This document shows, in pieces, positions 8,689 to 15,780 of a DNA stretch of 64,000 bases (positions are counted from its first letter, which is position 1; every line of letters starts with the position of its first letter). Position numbers and translations under genes: made by a program. The stretch spans positions 124,001-188,000 of the forward strand of contig NZ_JAINDZ010000001.1 in NCBI RefSeq assembly GCF_019802345.1. Reading direction: 5' to 3'. Under the pieces are notes generated by a model, which searched no databases, had not been told where the DNA came from, and saw nothing but the letters and a program-made list of their open reading frames with translations. The DNA comes from Methylosinus sp. Sm6. Lineage in GTDB: Bacteria; Pseudomonadota; Alphaproteobacteria; Rhizobiales; Beijerinckiaceae.

Positions 8689-9363
8689 ATGTCGGTGGAT
8701 CGGATCATCGAGCTCGCGGCCGGCTCTGGCGGCATTCTTTATCTGATGCCGTTGATGTTGCTGCTCGCGCTCACGGTCAGCTTCGAGCGGAGCTGGTGTC
8801 TGGCGGGAATGGTGCGGCGTTGCCGTGCGGTCATAACGCGTCTCTCTCCGCTCGATCCCCTCGACCGGGCAGCGGTCGGCGAGGAAATCGACCGGCTGCG
8901 CGAAGGGTCGATCACGCGAATTCTGCGCGCGGCTCGCGAGACGCCGGACCTGCGGGATCGGACGCTGCTTCAGGCCCGCATCGAAGAGGCGATCCTTCAG
9001 GAGGTCCCCGCCATCGACCGCTCGCTGTGGCTTCTCGACACGATCGTGACCTTGGCGCCGCTGCTCGGCCTGCTGGGAACCATTATCGGCATGTTCAATT
9101 CGTTTCAGGTTCTGGGCAAGCCCGGCTCCTCCCCGACCGACATCACCGCCGGCGTCGCGGAGGCTTTGATCGCGACCGCGGCCGGGCTTCTCATCGCCAT
9201 TGTCGGCGTCTTTTTCTTCAATAGCGTGCAGACCCGCGTGCGGCTTCATGTCCATCAGCTCGAGACGCTGAAAATGGTGCTGGTGAACCGGATGACCATC
9301 GTCGATGAAAGCGCCGCCTGCGAGGCGCCGCCGTTTCGGCCGATCGCCGCCGCAGGGGAGTGA
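8689..9363 (+). CDS. exbB: ExbB/TolQ-family proton channel subunit
   Basis: A 224-residue inner-membrane protein of the MotA/TolQ/ExbB family. Hydrophobic segments lie at about 14-34, 112-134 and 150-182. The family motif APLLGLLGTIIGMFNSF spans the second helix. It forms the pentameric proton channel that, with ExbD, energises TonB. The start ATG follows a strong GGGGAGGGG site. It is the first gene of an exbB-exbD-tonB operon with essentially no gaps. The immediate tonB neighbour favours ExbB over TolQ. No TonB-dependent receptor gene is in the window. Confidence 0.9.
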   Translation: MSVDRIIELAAGSGGILYLMPLMLLLALTVSFERSWCLAGMVRRCRAVITRLSPLDPLDRAAVGEEIDRLREGSITRILRAARETPDLRDRTLLQARIEEAILQEVPAIDRSLWLLDTIVTLAPLLGLLGTIIGMFNSFQVLGKPGSSPTDITAGVAEALIATAAGLLIAIVGVFFFNSVQTRVRLHVHQLETLKMVLVNRMTIVDESAACEAPPFRPIAAAGE

Positions 9364-9364
9364 G

Positions 9365-9760
9365 ATGCGCTATTTCGAAACCCGCAAGGCGCGCATAGAG
9401 ATCGTGCCGATGATCGACATCATGTTCTTTCTGCTGGTCTTCTTCGTGATGATCACCTTGCGCATGATCCCCGCGACCGGCGTGGCGAGCCAGTTGCCGC
9501 AGAGCGGCACGGCCGAGCAGATGCCGCCGCCGAGCGTCATCGTGACCTTACAGCAGGATGGCGGCGTGATCGTCGAGGACCTGCCGATCACGCTCGAGGA
9601 GCTGACCCGGCGGCTCTCCGTCGGCGAGGCGGCCAAAAAGGCTGTGACCATCGCCGGCGCGGCGTCGGCCTCGGTTCAGCAATTGATGAGCGTGATCGAC
9701 GCCTGCCGAAGGGCCGGGGTCAAGCAGATCGGCCTCGCCGCGACCAAGGCCGAACGCTGA
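9365..9760 (+). CDS. exbD: ExbD-family biopolymer transport protein
   Basis: A 131-residue protein with a short cytoplasmic N-terminus, one transmembrane helix at about 12-34 and a periplasmic domain. Asp18 in VPMIDIMFFLL is the conserved membrane aspartate that carries protons through the ExbB pore (the equivalent of Asp25 in E. coli). The start ATG at 9365 lies one base after the exbB stop, with the site GCAGGGGAG inside the end of exbB. It works with ExbB and TonB to drive outer-membrane import. Confidence 0.9.
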   Translation: MRYFETRKARIEIVPMIDIMFFLLVFFVMITLRMIPATGVASQLPQSGTAEQMPPPSVIVTLQQDGGVIVEDLPITLEELTRRLSVGEAAKKAVTIAGAASASVQQLMSVIDACRRAGVKQIGLAATKAER

Positions 9761-9770
9761 GAGTCGACCC

Positions 9771-10535
9771 GTGACGATCCCGATCTCGTCATCGCGGATG
9801 TCCGCGTTCGTCGCGCAATGGCGCGGCACCTTCGGCGCGGCGGTGATCGCGCTGCTCGCCGAAGCCGCGCTTTTGATCGCCGCCGCCCTCTGGCTGACGA
9901 GGCATTCGTCCGCGCCCGTGGCCGATCAGAGCTTTGGTCCGATTCAACTCGACCTCACCACGCTGCCGACGCCCGAGCCGCCGCCGCAGGAGCCTGAGCA
10001 GCCCTCGGGCGCATCGGCGTCCGAGCCGGCGCCGACGCCCGACGCCTCGTCCCCGCCGCCGGAACCGCCCAGCGAGGAGCCGACCGTCCCACGCTCCGAT
10101 CTTCCCGCCAAGGAGGCGCCCAGCCCGCCGGTTGCGCCGCGTCGATATGTGCGCGATCTCCCGCCGGCGCCGCTGCCGGATTTGTCGCTGCTGCCGCGCC
10201 GGCAGGCCGCCGTCGGGCTCAGCCGGCCCGCGCCGCCGAACGCCAATGGCGACGCCGCGCAGCTGACCGAGTTCGTCGAGCGTTTGAACGCCGCGCTGCG
10301 ATCGGCCTCCGTCTATCCCAAAGAGGCGCGTGGCCTGAAGCTGACCGGACGGGTTCTCGTCCGCGTGCATTATCGCGACGGCAAGGTCTGGGATCCCTCG
10401 ATTATCCGATCGAGCGGTTTCGCCGTTCTCGACAAGGCCGTTCTGGAAGGGGTGGTCCGCGCGGTCTGGCCGCCGCCGCCTCGCGGCTATGAAGGCCGCG
10501 AGCTGGTCGTGCCCATCAACGGCGCGTTCTGGTGA
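9771..10535 (+). CDS. tonB: TonB-family energy transducer
   Basis: A 254-residue periplasm-spanning protein: N-terminal anchor at about 22-43, a Pro/Glu/Ser-rich linker at about 66-135, and a TonB C-terminal domain from about 165 (VYPKEARGLKLTGRVLVRV, then SSGFAVLDKAV and WPPPP). It passes the energy of the ExbBD proton channel to outer-membrane siderophore or heme receptors. The start chosen is GTG at 9771, ten bases after exbD; an ATG at 9798 would give a protein nine residues shorter and is also possible. The gene closes the operon. Confidence 0.88.
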   Translation: MTIPISSSRMSAFVAQWRGTFGAAVIALLAEAALLIAAALWLTRHSSAPVADQSFGPIQLDLTTLPTPEPPPQEPEQPSGASASEPAPTPDASSPPPEPPSEEPTVPRSDLPAKEAPSPPVAPRRYVRDLPPAPLPDLSLLPRRQAAVGLSRPAPPNANGDAAQLTEFVERLNAALRSASVYPKEARGLKLTGRVLVRVHYRDGKVWDPSIIRSSGFAVLDKAVLEGVVRAVWPPPPRGYEGRELVVPINGAFW

Positions 10536-10608
10536 GTCTGTCGGGCGTCAGACTCCGGCGCGACGCCGTCAGGGAACGGCGCAGCCGAGCTCGCCGGCGG
10601 CCGGACGG

Positions 10609-10955
10609 TCAAAACCAGTCGGGATGGCCGAGCGGCGAGGACATCAGGGACGAAAGCGCTGCATGAAGCGGCGCGTCGGGCGCATGATCGCGCAAATGGC
10701 TTGCCGCGGCGCGCAGGGACGCGAGCGGATCGTATGATGATATCCGCCGGCATCCGTGTCGGCCGTGCTCGTCGCCTCATTGTAACGCGTGATGAGGTTT
10801 GTGATTTCATCCGGCGTCGTCAGATCGCGTCTGTTTCGCAGCGGCCACAGCGCCGCTGCGAAATGTCCGGCATGGGTCCACTCGCTTTTCGGCAGGCTTC
10901 GATCGATGACGCGCAAAGCCGGCCGCTCGATCGAATCGTCATCGGACAACGCCAT
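10609..10955 (-). pseudogene. Frameshifted conserved hypothetical gene coupled to the hydrolase
   Basis: The start ATG at 10955 shares a base with the hydrolase stop (TAATG). The first frame reads through ALRVIDRSLPKSEWTHAGHF to GGYHHTI, then loses the expected sequence. A second frame continues it as LASLRAAASHLRDHAPDAP and ends PLGHPDWF at the TGA at 10609-10611. The join fits a single missing base next to 10728; restoring a Thr codon gives HTIT-LASLRAA. Related proteins, as I recall them, run on past the DW motif, so the 3' end may also be shortened. Function unknown. A sequencing error is an alternative to a true pseudogene. Confidence 0.72.
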
Positions 10956-11929
10956 TATTCGTGCTCCAACTCCGCGTTCCGCGATCGGACCCAGGGGAGA
11001 ACGCGCGCGACGAGCTCGCGCAAAAAATCGTCCGGCCTGTTGAAGACGACGAAGTGATGGCATCCTTCGAAGCGCACGAATTCTTTATGCGGCGCGGAAA
11101 TCTCGTTGAAATAGGCCTCCGCCAGCTCCGCCGACGTCTGTTGATCCTCCATTCCTTCGAAGAAGAAGATCGGAATATCGAAGCGCGGCCCGAGCGACGG
11201 CAGATCGAGGTCCATCAAATCGGCGAAGAGCTGCCGGCGCGAAAATTGAACGCTCAGCATCAGCGTCTCGCGATCCGCCGCGGTGAATTGCGGATTGAGC
11301 GGGCGCGGCATGGGAGCGACGCTGTCGCCGTCGCCGTCGGCCAGCCGGTCGGCCAATTCGCGAAGTTTCCCGATTGCGGCGCTGTCGCGATAAGGCGGCG
11401 GCCCCAGCTCGACGAGCGCGCGCAGCGCCTCCGCGTTCTGGCTCCGCTGCGCCTGCGCGAGTTGCCGCCGGTAATTGCATTCCTCGTTCTCGCGCGGGCT
11501 CACCACCTGCCCGGTTCCGACATAGGCCGAGAACAGGTCCGCGCGGCGCTTGATCATGTGAATGGCGAGCACCGAGCCCCAGGAGTGCCCCATCAGAACG
11601 ATCTTGTCGCATCGCAGCCGGCCGCGCAGAAACGCGACGACCTCGAGTCCGTCCTCGACCATGCGATCGATGGTGAGGGCGCCGCATCCCGCTTCGCCAT
11701 TCTCGCCGAAGGTGCGGCCGGCGCCGCGCTGATCCCAATGGACGACGGTGAAATGCTCCTCCCAGCTTCGCCAGGCCGTCGCCGCGGGACGCGAGGAGGC
11801 GCCCGGCCCGCCGTGGAGGTAGAGCAATGTCGGACGCTCCCCGCTCGGCTCGGCGAACTCGATCCACTGTCGAATGCCCCCGATCTCGACATACATGCCG
11901 TCAGCTCCGTGATCGATCCAGCCCATCAT
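10955..11929 (-). CDS. Alpha/beta hydrolase, proline iminopeptidase-like (S33)
   Basis: A 324-residue hydrolase. HGGPG (39-43) forms the oxyanion hole, WDQRGAG (65-71) is the family signature, and the nucleophile is Ser116 in GHSWGS. The acid is probably Asp in EGMEDQQT and the base His in FEGCHHFV near the C-terminus. These features match proline iminopeptidases and related cytoplasmic hydrolases; the true substrate is uncertain. An alternative start at 11896 (MYVEIGG) has a better ribosome site (GGAG) than the first ATG. Its stop overlaps the start of the frameshifted gene, showing a two-gene operon. Confidence 0.82.
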   Translation of the reverse strand: MMGWIDHGADGMYVEIGGIRQWIEFAEPSGERPTLLYLHGGPGASSRPAATAWRSWEEHFTVVHWDQRGAGRTFGENGEAGCGALTIDRMVEDGLEVVAFLRGRLRCDKIVLMGHSWGSVLAIHMIKRRADLFSAYVGTGQVVSPRENEECNYRRQLAQAQRSQNAEALRALVELGPPPYRDSAAIGKLRELADRLADGDGDSVAPMPRPLNPQFTAADRETLMLSVQFSRRQLFADLMDLDLPSLGPRFDIPIFFFEGMEDQQTSAELAEAYFNEISAPHKEFVRFEGCHHFVVFNRPDDFLRELVARVLPWVRSRNAELEHE

Positions 11930-12120
11930 CGAATGGATTCACGATAATTGCCAGGCCATGCTCGGCGTGGAATCCGCGCGCGATAAAAACTCTCGTTCTT
12001 CGTCAATACTGAGAAAAACGTTCTTATTGAACGGCGCCTTTCTCGCGACTAAGATAAAAGCTGCGTTTGTTGGCGCCGAATTCGGCGAATTCGTCCGAGA
12101 CGTGAGGAGAGTCGTTCCCC

Positions 12121-13038
12121 GTGTCAGCCGTGCTCACGGCGCTCGCGCCGATTTTCTTTCTGATCTTTCTGGGCTTCGTGCTCCGTTCGCGACGTCTCGT
12201 TCCGGAAGAGTTCTGGCTCCCTTGCGAGCGGCTCAACTATTTCTGCCTGTTCCCGGCGCTGATGTTCAGCCAGATCGCACGGGCCTCGCTCGGCGATCTG
12301 CCGTTGCGCGCCATCGCCGCCACCGTGCTCGGCGCTGCTGCGGTGGGCGCGGCGCTGGTGTTCGCCGCGCGCTTCATGAAGCCGCAAGCGGGCCCGACCT
12401 TTTCCTCCGTGCTGCAGGGCGCGCTGCGGCCCAACACTTATGTCGGCGTGGCCGCGGCCACGGCCGTGTTCGGCCGGCCGGGGTTGATGGCGACCTCGAT
12501 CGCCATCGCCGTCGCTCTGCCTCTGTTCAACATCGGCTCGATCCTGATCCTCGCCCTCTATGGCGAGCAGAAGCGCACCGATTCGCGCAGCTTCGCGCGG
12601 GCCGTTGCCGGCAATCCTGTGGTCGCATCCGTGTTCGCCGGGGCGCTGGCGAACGTCTCCGGACTTCCTCTGCCCACCGTCGCAATGGATACGCTGACTA
12701 TATTGAGCTCCGCCTCGCTGCCGCTCGGGCTTCTCTCCGTCGGCGCCGGCCTCGAGCCCGGCGCCGTGCGCATCGCCTATGGGCAGGTGCTGCAATCCTC
12801 CGCGGTCAAGCTGATTGCTCTGCCCTTCTTCGCCTATCAGATCGGGACGTCGGTCGGCCTCGACGCCTCGACATTGGGCGGCATGGTGTTGTTCAGCGCG
12901 CTGCCTTGCACGCCGTCGACCTACATTATGGCGCGGCTTCTCGGCGGCGATCACCGCGTGGCGGCGGGAATCATCAGCGCCCAGACCTTGCTCGCCGCCC
13001 TCACCATGCCGCTCGCTCTGGCGCTCGCCGGCGGATAG
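12121..13038 (+). CDS. AEC-family transporter (auxin efflux carrier type)
   Basis: A 305-residue polytopic membrane protein with about ten hydrophobic segments in two halves, the AEC arrangement. Family features include LAPIFFLIFLGFVLR at the start, CERLNYFCLFPALMF, and QGALRPNTYVGVAAA. Bacterial members export or import small organic acids such as malate; the substrate here is unknown. The gene starts with GTG, preceded by GAGGAGAG at a good distance. It stands alone, divergent from the hydrolase operon. Confidence 0.85.
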   Translation: MSAVLTALAPIFFLIFLGFVLRSRRLVPEEFWLPCERLNYFCLFPALMFSQIARASLGDLPLRAIAATVLGAAAVGAALVFAARFMKPQAGPTFSSVLQGALRPNTYVGVAAATAVFGRPGLMATSIAIAVALPLFNIGSILILALYGEQKRTDSRSFARAVAGNPVVASVFAGALANVSGLPLPTVAMDTLTILSSASLPLGLLSVGAGLEPGAVRIAYGQVLQSSAVKLIALPFFAYQIGTSVGLDASTLGGMVLFSALPCTPSTYIMARLLGGDHRVAAGIISAQTLLAALTMPLALALAGG

Positions 13039-13172
13039 CCCGCGTCGTTCGCCGCGAGCTCTCGGACCGCGAGCCTTCGGGCTCGCCCTCGAAACATTCG
13101 GCTTCTGCGTCGCCATAGCCCCGGGTCGCCGGTTCGTGATATTGCAGGGTTTTCGAGAATGAGGCGAGCCCC

Positions 13173-14228
13173 ATGTCCACCAGAGCTTTTGCCGTCCAAT
13201 CCGCCGAGGCGCTTTTCGGCCCGATCGCCATCGAGCGCCGCGCGCCGGGCGCGAGCGACGTCGCGATCGACATTCTCTATTGCGGCGTCTGCCATTCCGA
13301 TCTGCACACGGCGCGCAGCGAATGGCCGGGCACGCGCTATCCTTGCGTGCCGGGCCATGAGATCGTCGGCCGCGTGACGGCGGTCGGCTCGCAGGTCACG
13401 AAATTTTCCGTCGGCGATCTCGCCGCCGTCGGCTGCATGGTCGACAGCTGTCGGCGCTGCCTTTCTTGCGACGAGGGGCTCGAGCAATATTGCGAGCACG
13501 GTTTCACCGCCACCTATAATGGGCCGCTCGACGGCTCGGGCGAGAATACATACGGCGGCTATTCGGAAAAAATCGTCGTCGACGAGCATTTCGTGCTGGC
13601 GATTCGCCATTCCGACACGCAGCTCGCCGGCGTCGCGCCGCTGCTCTGCGCCGGGATCACCACCTGGTCGCCGCTGAAGCATTGGGGCGCCGGCCCTGGA
13701 AAATCCGTCGGGATCGTCGGCGTCGGCGGGCTCGGCCATATGGGCGTCAAGCTCGCCCATGCGCTCGGCGCGCATGTGGTCGCCTTCACCACCTCGCCGG
13801 GCAAGCGCGAGTCGGCGCTCGCGCTCGGCGCCGATGAGGTGGTCGTGTCGACCGATCCGGCGGCGATGGCGGCGCGGGCGGGACGCCTCGACTTCATCCT
13901 CGACACCGTCGCCGCCGCCCATGACCTCGACGCTTATGTCAATCTGCTGAAGCGCGATGGCGCTCTGGCGCTCGTCGGCGTGCCGGCGACGCCGCATCCC
14001 TCGCCGTCGGCGGGCGGCCTCATCTTCAAGCGGCGCCAGATCGCCGGCTCGCTGATCGGCGGCATAAAGGAGACGCAGGAGATGCTCGACTTCTGCGCCG
14101 AGCGCGGCATCGTCGCCGACATCGAGACGATCGCCATGCAGGAGATCGAGACCGCCTACGCCCGCATGTTGAAGAGTGATGTGAAATATCGCTTCGTCAT
14201 CGATATGGCGACGCTGAAAGCGGCCTGA
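13173..14228 (+). CDS. Zinc-dependent alcohol dehydrogenase, YahK/cinnamyl-alcohol type
   Basis: A 351-residue MDR-superfamily alcohol/aldehyde reductase. Catalytic zinc ligands are Cys40 (GVCHSD) and His62 (GHE) plus a Cys in LLCAGIT. The structural zinc site is Cys93, Cys96, Cys99 and Cys107. The nucleotide-binding fold has GVGGLGHMG. The set resembles NADP-dependent broad-range aldehyde reductases such as YahK. The cofactor preference was not tested against a specific acidic or basic residue. A GAGGCGAG site precedes the ATG. csaA follows 34 bases later, possibly co-transcribed. Confidence 0.9.
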   Translation: MSTRAFAVQSAEALFGPIAIERRAPGASDVAIDILYCGVCHSDLHTARSEWPGTRYPCVPGHEIVGRVTAVGSQVTKFSVGDLAAVGCMVDSCRRCLSCDEGLEQYCEHGFTATYNGPLDGSGENTYGGYSEKIVVDEHFVLAIRHSDTQLAGVAPLLCAGITTWSPLKHWGAGPGKSVGIVGVGGLGHMGVKLAHALGAHVVAFTTSPGKRESALALGADEVVVSTDPAAMAARAGRLDFILDTVAAAHDLDAYVNLLKRDGALALVGVPATPHPSPSAGGLIFKRRQIAGSLIGGIKETQEMLDFCAERGIVADIETIAMQEIETAYARMLKSDVKYRFVIDMATLKAA

Positions 14229-14262
14229 GCGGTCGGCGACGGCGCGAATTTGCGAGGACCTG

Positions 14263-14634
14263 ATGCATCTTCTGCACGACTCATCCGCGCCGGCGGCGCC
14301 CCAGATCGGTTTCGACGCCTTTCTCGCCGTCGATATCCGCATCGGCACGATCATCGCCGCGCAGCCTTTTCCCGAAGCGCGCAAGCCCGCCTACAAATTG
14401 GAGATCGATTTTGGTCCGGGCGTCGGCGTCAAGCGTTCGAGCGCGCAGATCACGCGGCGCTACGACATCGCGACGCTGGTCGGGCGGCAGGTCGCGGCCG
14501 TGGTGAATTTTCCTCCGCGTCAGATCGGCAAATTCATGTCGGAGGTTTTGACCCTCGGCTTTCCGGACGAGAACGGCGACGTCATTCTGTTCGCGCCCGA
14601 TCATCCGGCGCCGAACGGCGCGCGTCTCTTTTGA
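14263..14634 (+). CDS. csaA: CsaA-type tRNA-binding domain protein
   Basis: A 123-residue OB-fold protein of the CsaA family, which binds tRNA and has export-related chaperone activity in Bacillus. Visible family features are AVDIRIGTIIAAQPFPEARKP, the RSSAQIT strand, VAAVVNFPPRQIGKFMSEVL and the acid-rich GFPDENGDVIL near the end. The length is slightly above the usual 110. It follows the alcohol dehydrogenase on the same strand. Confidence 0.9.
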   Translation: MHLLHDSSAPAAPQIGFDAFLAVDIRIGTIIAAQPFPEARKPAYKLEIDFGPGVGVKRSSAQITRRYDIATLVGRQVAAVVNFPPRQIGKFMSEVLTLGFPDENGDVILFAPDHPAPNGARLF

Positions 14635-14665
14635 CGGCGCCGTTCGGCTTCGCTCGCGGCGCGCC

Positions 14666-15634
14666 TCACTCTTTGGCGACCTTGAACAGCTTCGGATCGG
14701 GCGAGCTGTCACGGTCGATGTTGAACAGCGACACCAGCGTCTCGTAGCCCTGCGGGTCGGTGACCTGCCATTGCTTGAGCTGAAACGTCTTCGAGTCGAA
14801 CAAGAGCTTGATCTTCGACGTGCCGCCGAGCGTCGCCTTGTCCTCTATGCTGATCGCCGTTCCGGCGTCGTCGGTGACGACATCGAGGAGCTTCACATCC
14901 TTCTCGAGGTCGATCTTCTCATTGAGCAGGAATTTGAGCGGCGTCTGCGCGATGAAATAGAGATCCTGGGTGTTGAGCTTGCGGTCGCGCACCGCGACGG
15001 TGACGCCGTCGGAGACCACCTCCATCGTCGCCGGCTGCGCATATTCGAAGCGCATGCGCCCGACCTTATGGATGAACAGCTTGCCCTCGGCGCGCCGGCC
15101 GTCGCCGCCGATCTGGACGAAATCGGCGGTCATCACCGGCGAGGCGTTGAGCGAGGCCTCGGCCCGCTGGATCGCCTCGGCGCGGTCGAGCGGCTTGGGC
15201 GGCGTCGCCGCGGCCGCCGCCGCAGCGGCTGCGGCCGCGCCTGTCGCCGCAGCCGCCGCTTTGGCGGGCTCGGATGCGGCCTTGGCGGTGGCGGCGGCTT
15301 TGCCTTCGATCGGGGCCTTGGCTTCCCCCGGCTTGGCGGCGTCGGCCTTGGGTTTTGCCGGCTCCTTCTCATGCGCGGCCTTGGCCGCCGTCGTCTTCAC
15401 CGCCGTCGTCTTCACTGCTGTCGTCTTGGCGGGCGCGGGCTTGGCCGCAGGCTTTGCGGCCTTCGCCGGCTCCGGCTTCGCGGGCGCGGGCTTCGCGGCG
15501 CGCACGGGCGATTTGGGAGCCGGCTTGGCGGGGGCGGCCGTGGGCCATGGCTGGAACAGCTCGGCCCCGGCCGGCGCTGCGAACCACGGCGCGAGGGCGA
15601 GCGACAATGCGGCGGCGAGGAGAGGGGATTTCAC
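14666..15634 (-). CDS. lolA: LolA-family outer-membrane lipoprotein carrier with long Ala/Lys/Pro insert
   Basis: A 322-residue periplasmic protein. A signal peptide covers about residues 1-24 (cleavage after PAGA). Residues about 33-150 are low-complexity Ala/Lys/Pro, including a TTAVK repeat and a long Ala run. The LolA domain follows from about 155: NASPVMTADFVQ, GKLFIHKVGRMRFEY, QTPLKFLLN and LKQWQVTDPQG. Ordinary LolA has about 200 residues, so the insert is an addition that may reach across the periplasm or bind the wall. LolA ferries lipoproteins from LolCDE to the outer membrane. Confidence 0.87.
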   Translation of the reverse strand: MKSPLLAAALSLALAPWFAAPAGAELFQPWPTAAPAKPAPKSPVRAAKPAPAKPEPAKAAKPAAKPAPAKTTAVKTTAVKTTAAKAAHEKEPAKPKADAAKPGEAKAPIEGKAAATAKAASEPAKAAAAATGAAAAAAAAAAATPPKPLDRAEAIQRAEASLNASPVMTADFVQIGGDGRRAEGKLFIHKVGRMRFEYAQPATMEVVSDGVTVAVRDRKLNTQDLYFIAQTPLKFLLNEKIDLEKDVKLLDVVTDDAGTAISIEDKATLGGTSKIKLLFDSKTFQLKQWQVTDPQGYETLVSLFNIDRDSSPDPKLFKVAKE

Positions 15635-15780
15635 GAGTGTCTGGGCTCCGAACGGATCGGGCGCGCCCCTCGGGCGCCCCGCGAACGAATCGCTAGCACG
15701 ACCTTATGGCCGATCTTGGATCGTCAGTGTCGGCGATTCGCGCCGGTTCGGCCAGGAACAGCGGAACCGGCCGCCGCGGA

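Noticed and set aside
9305-9364. Upstream start for exbD
   Set aside because: It would overlap exbB by 59 bases without a ribosome site; the ATG at 9365 gives the normal ExbD N-terminus.
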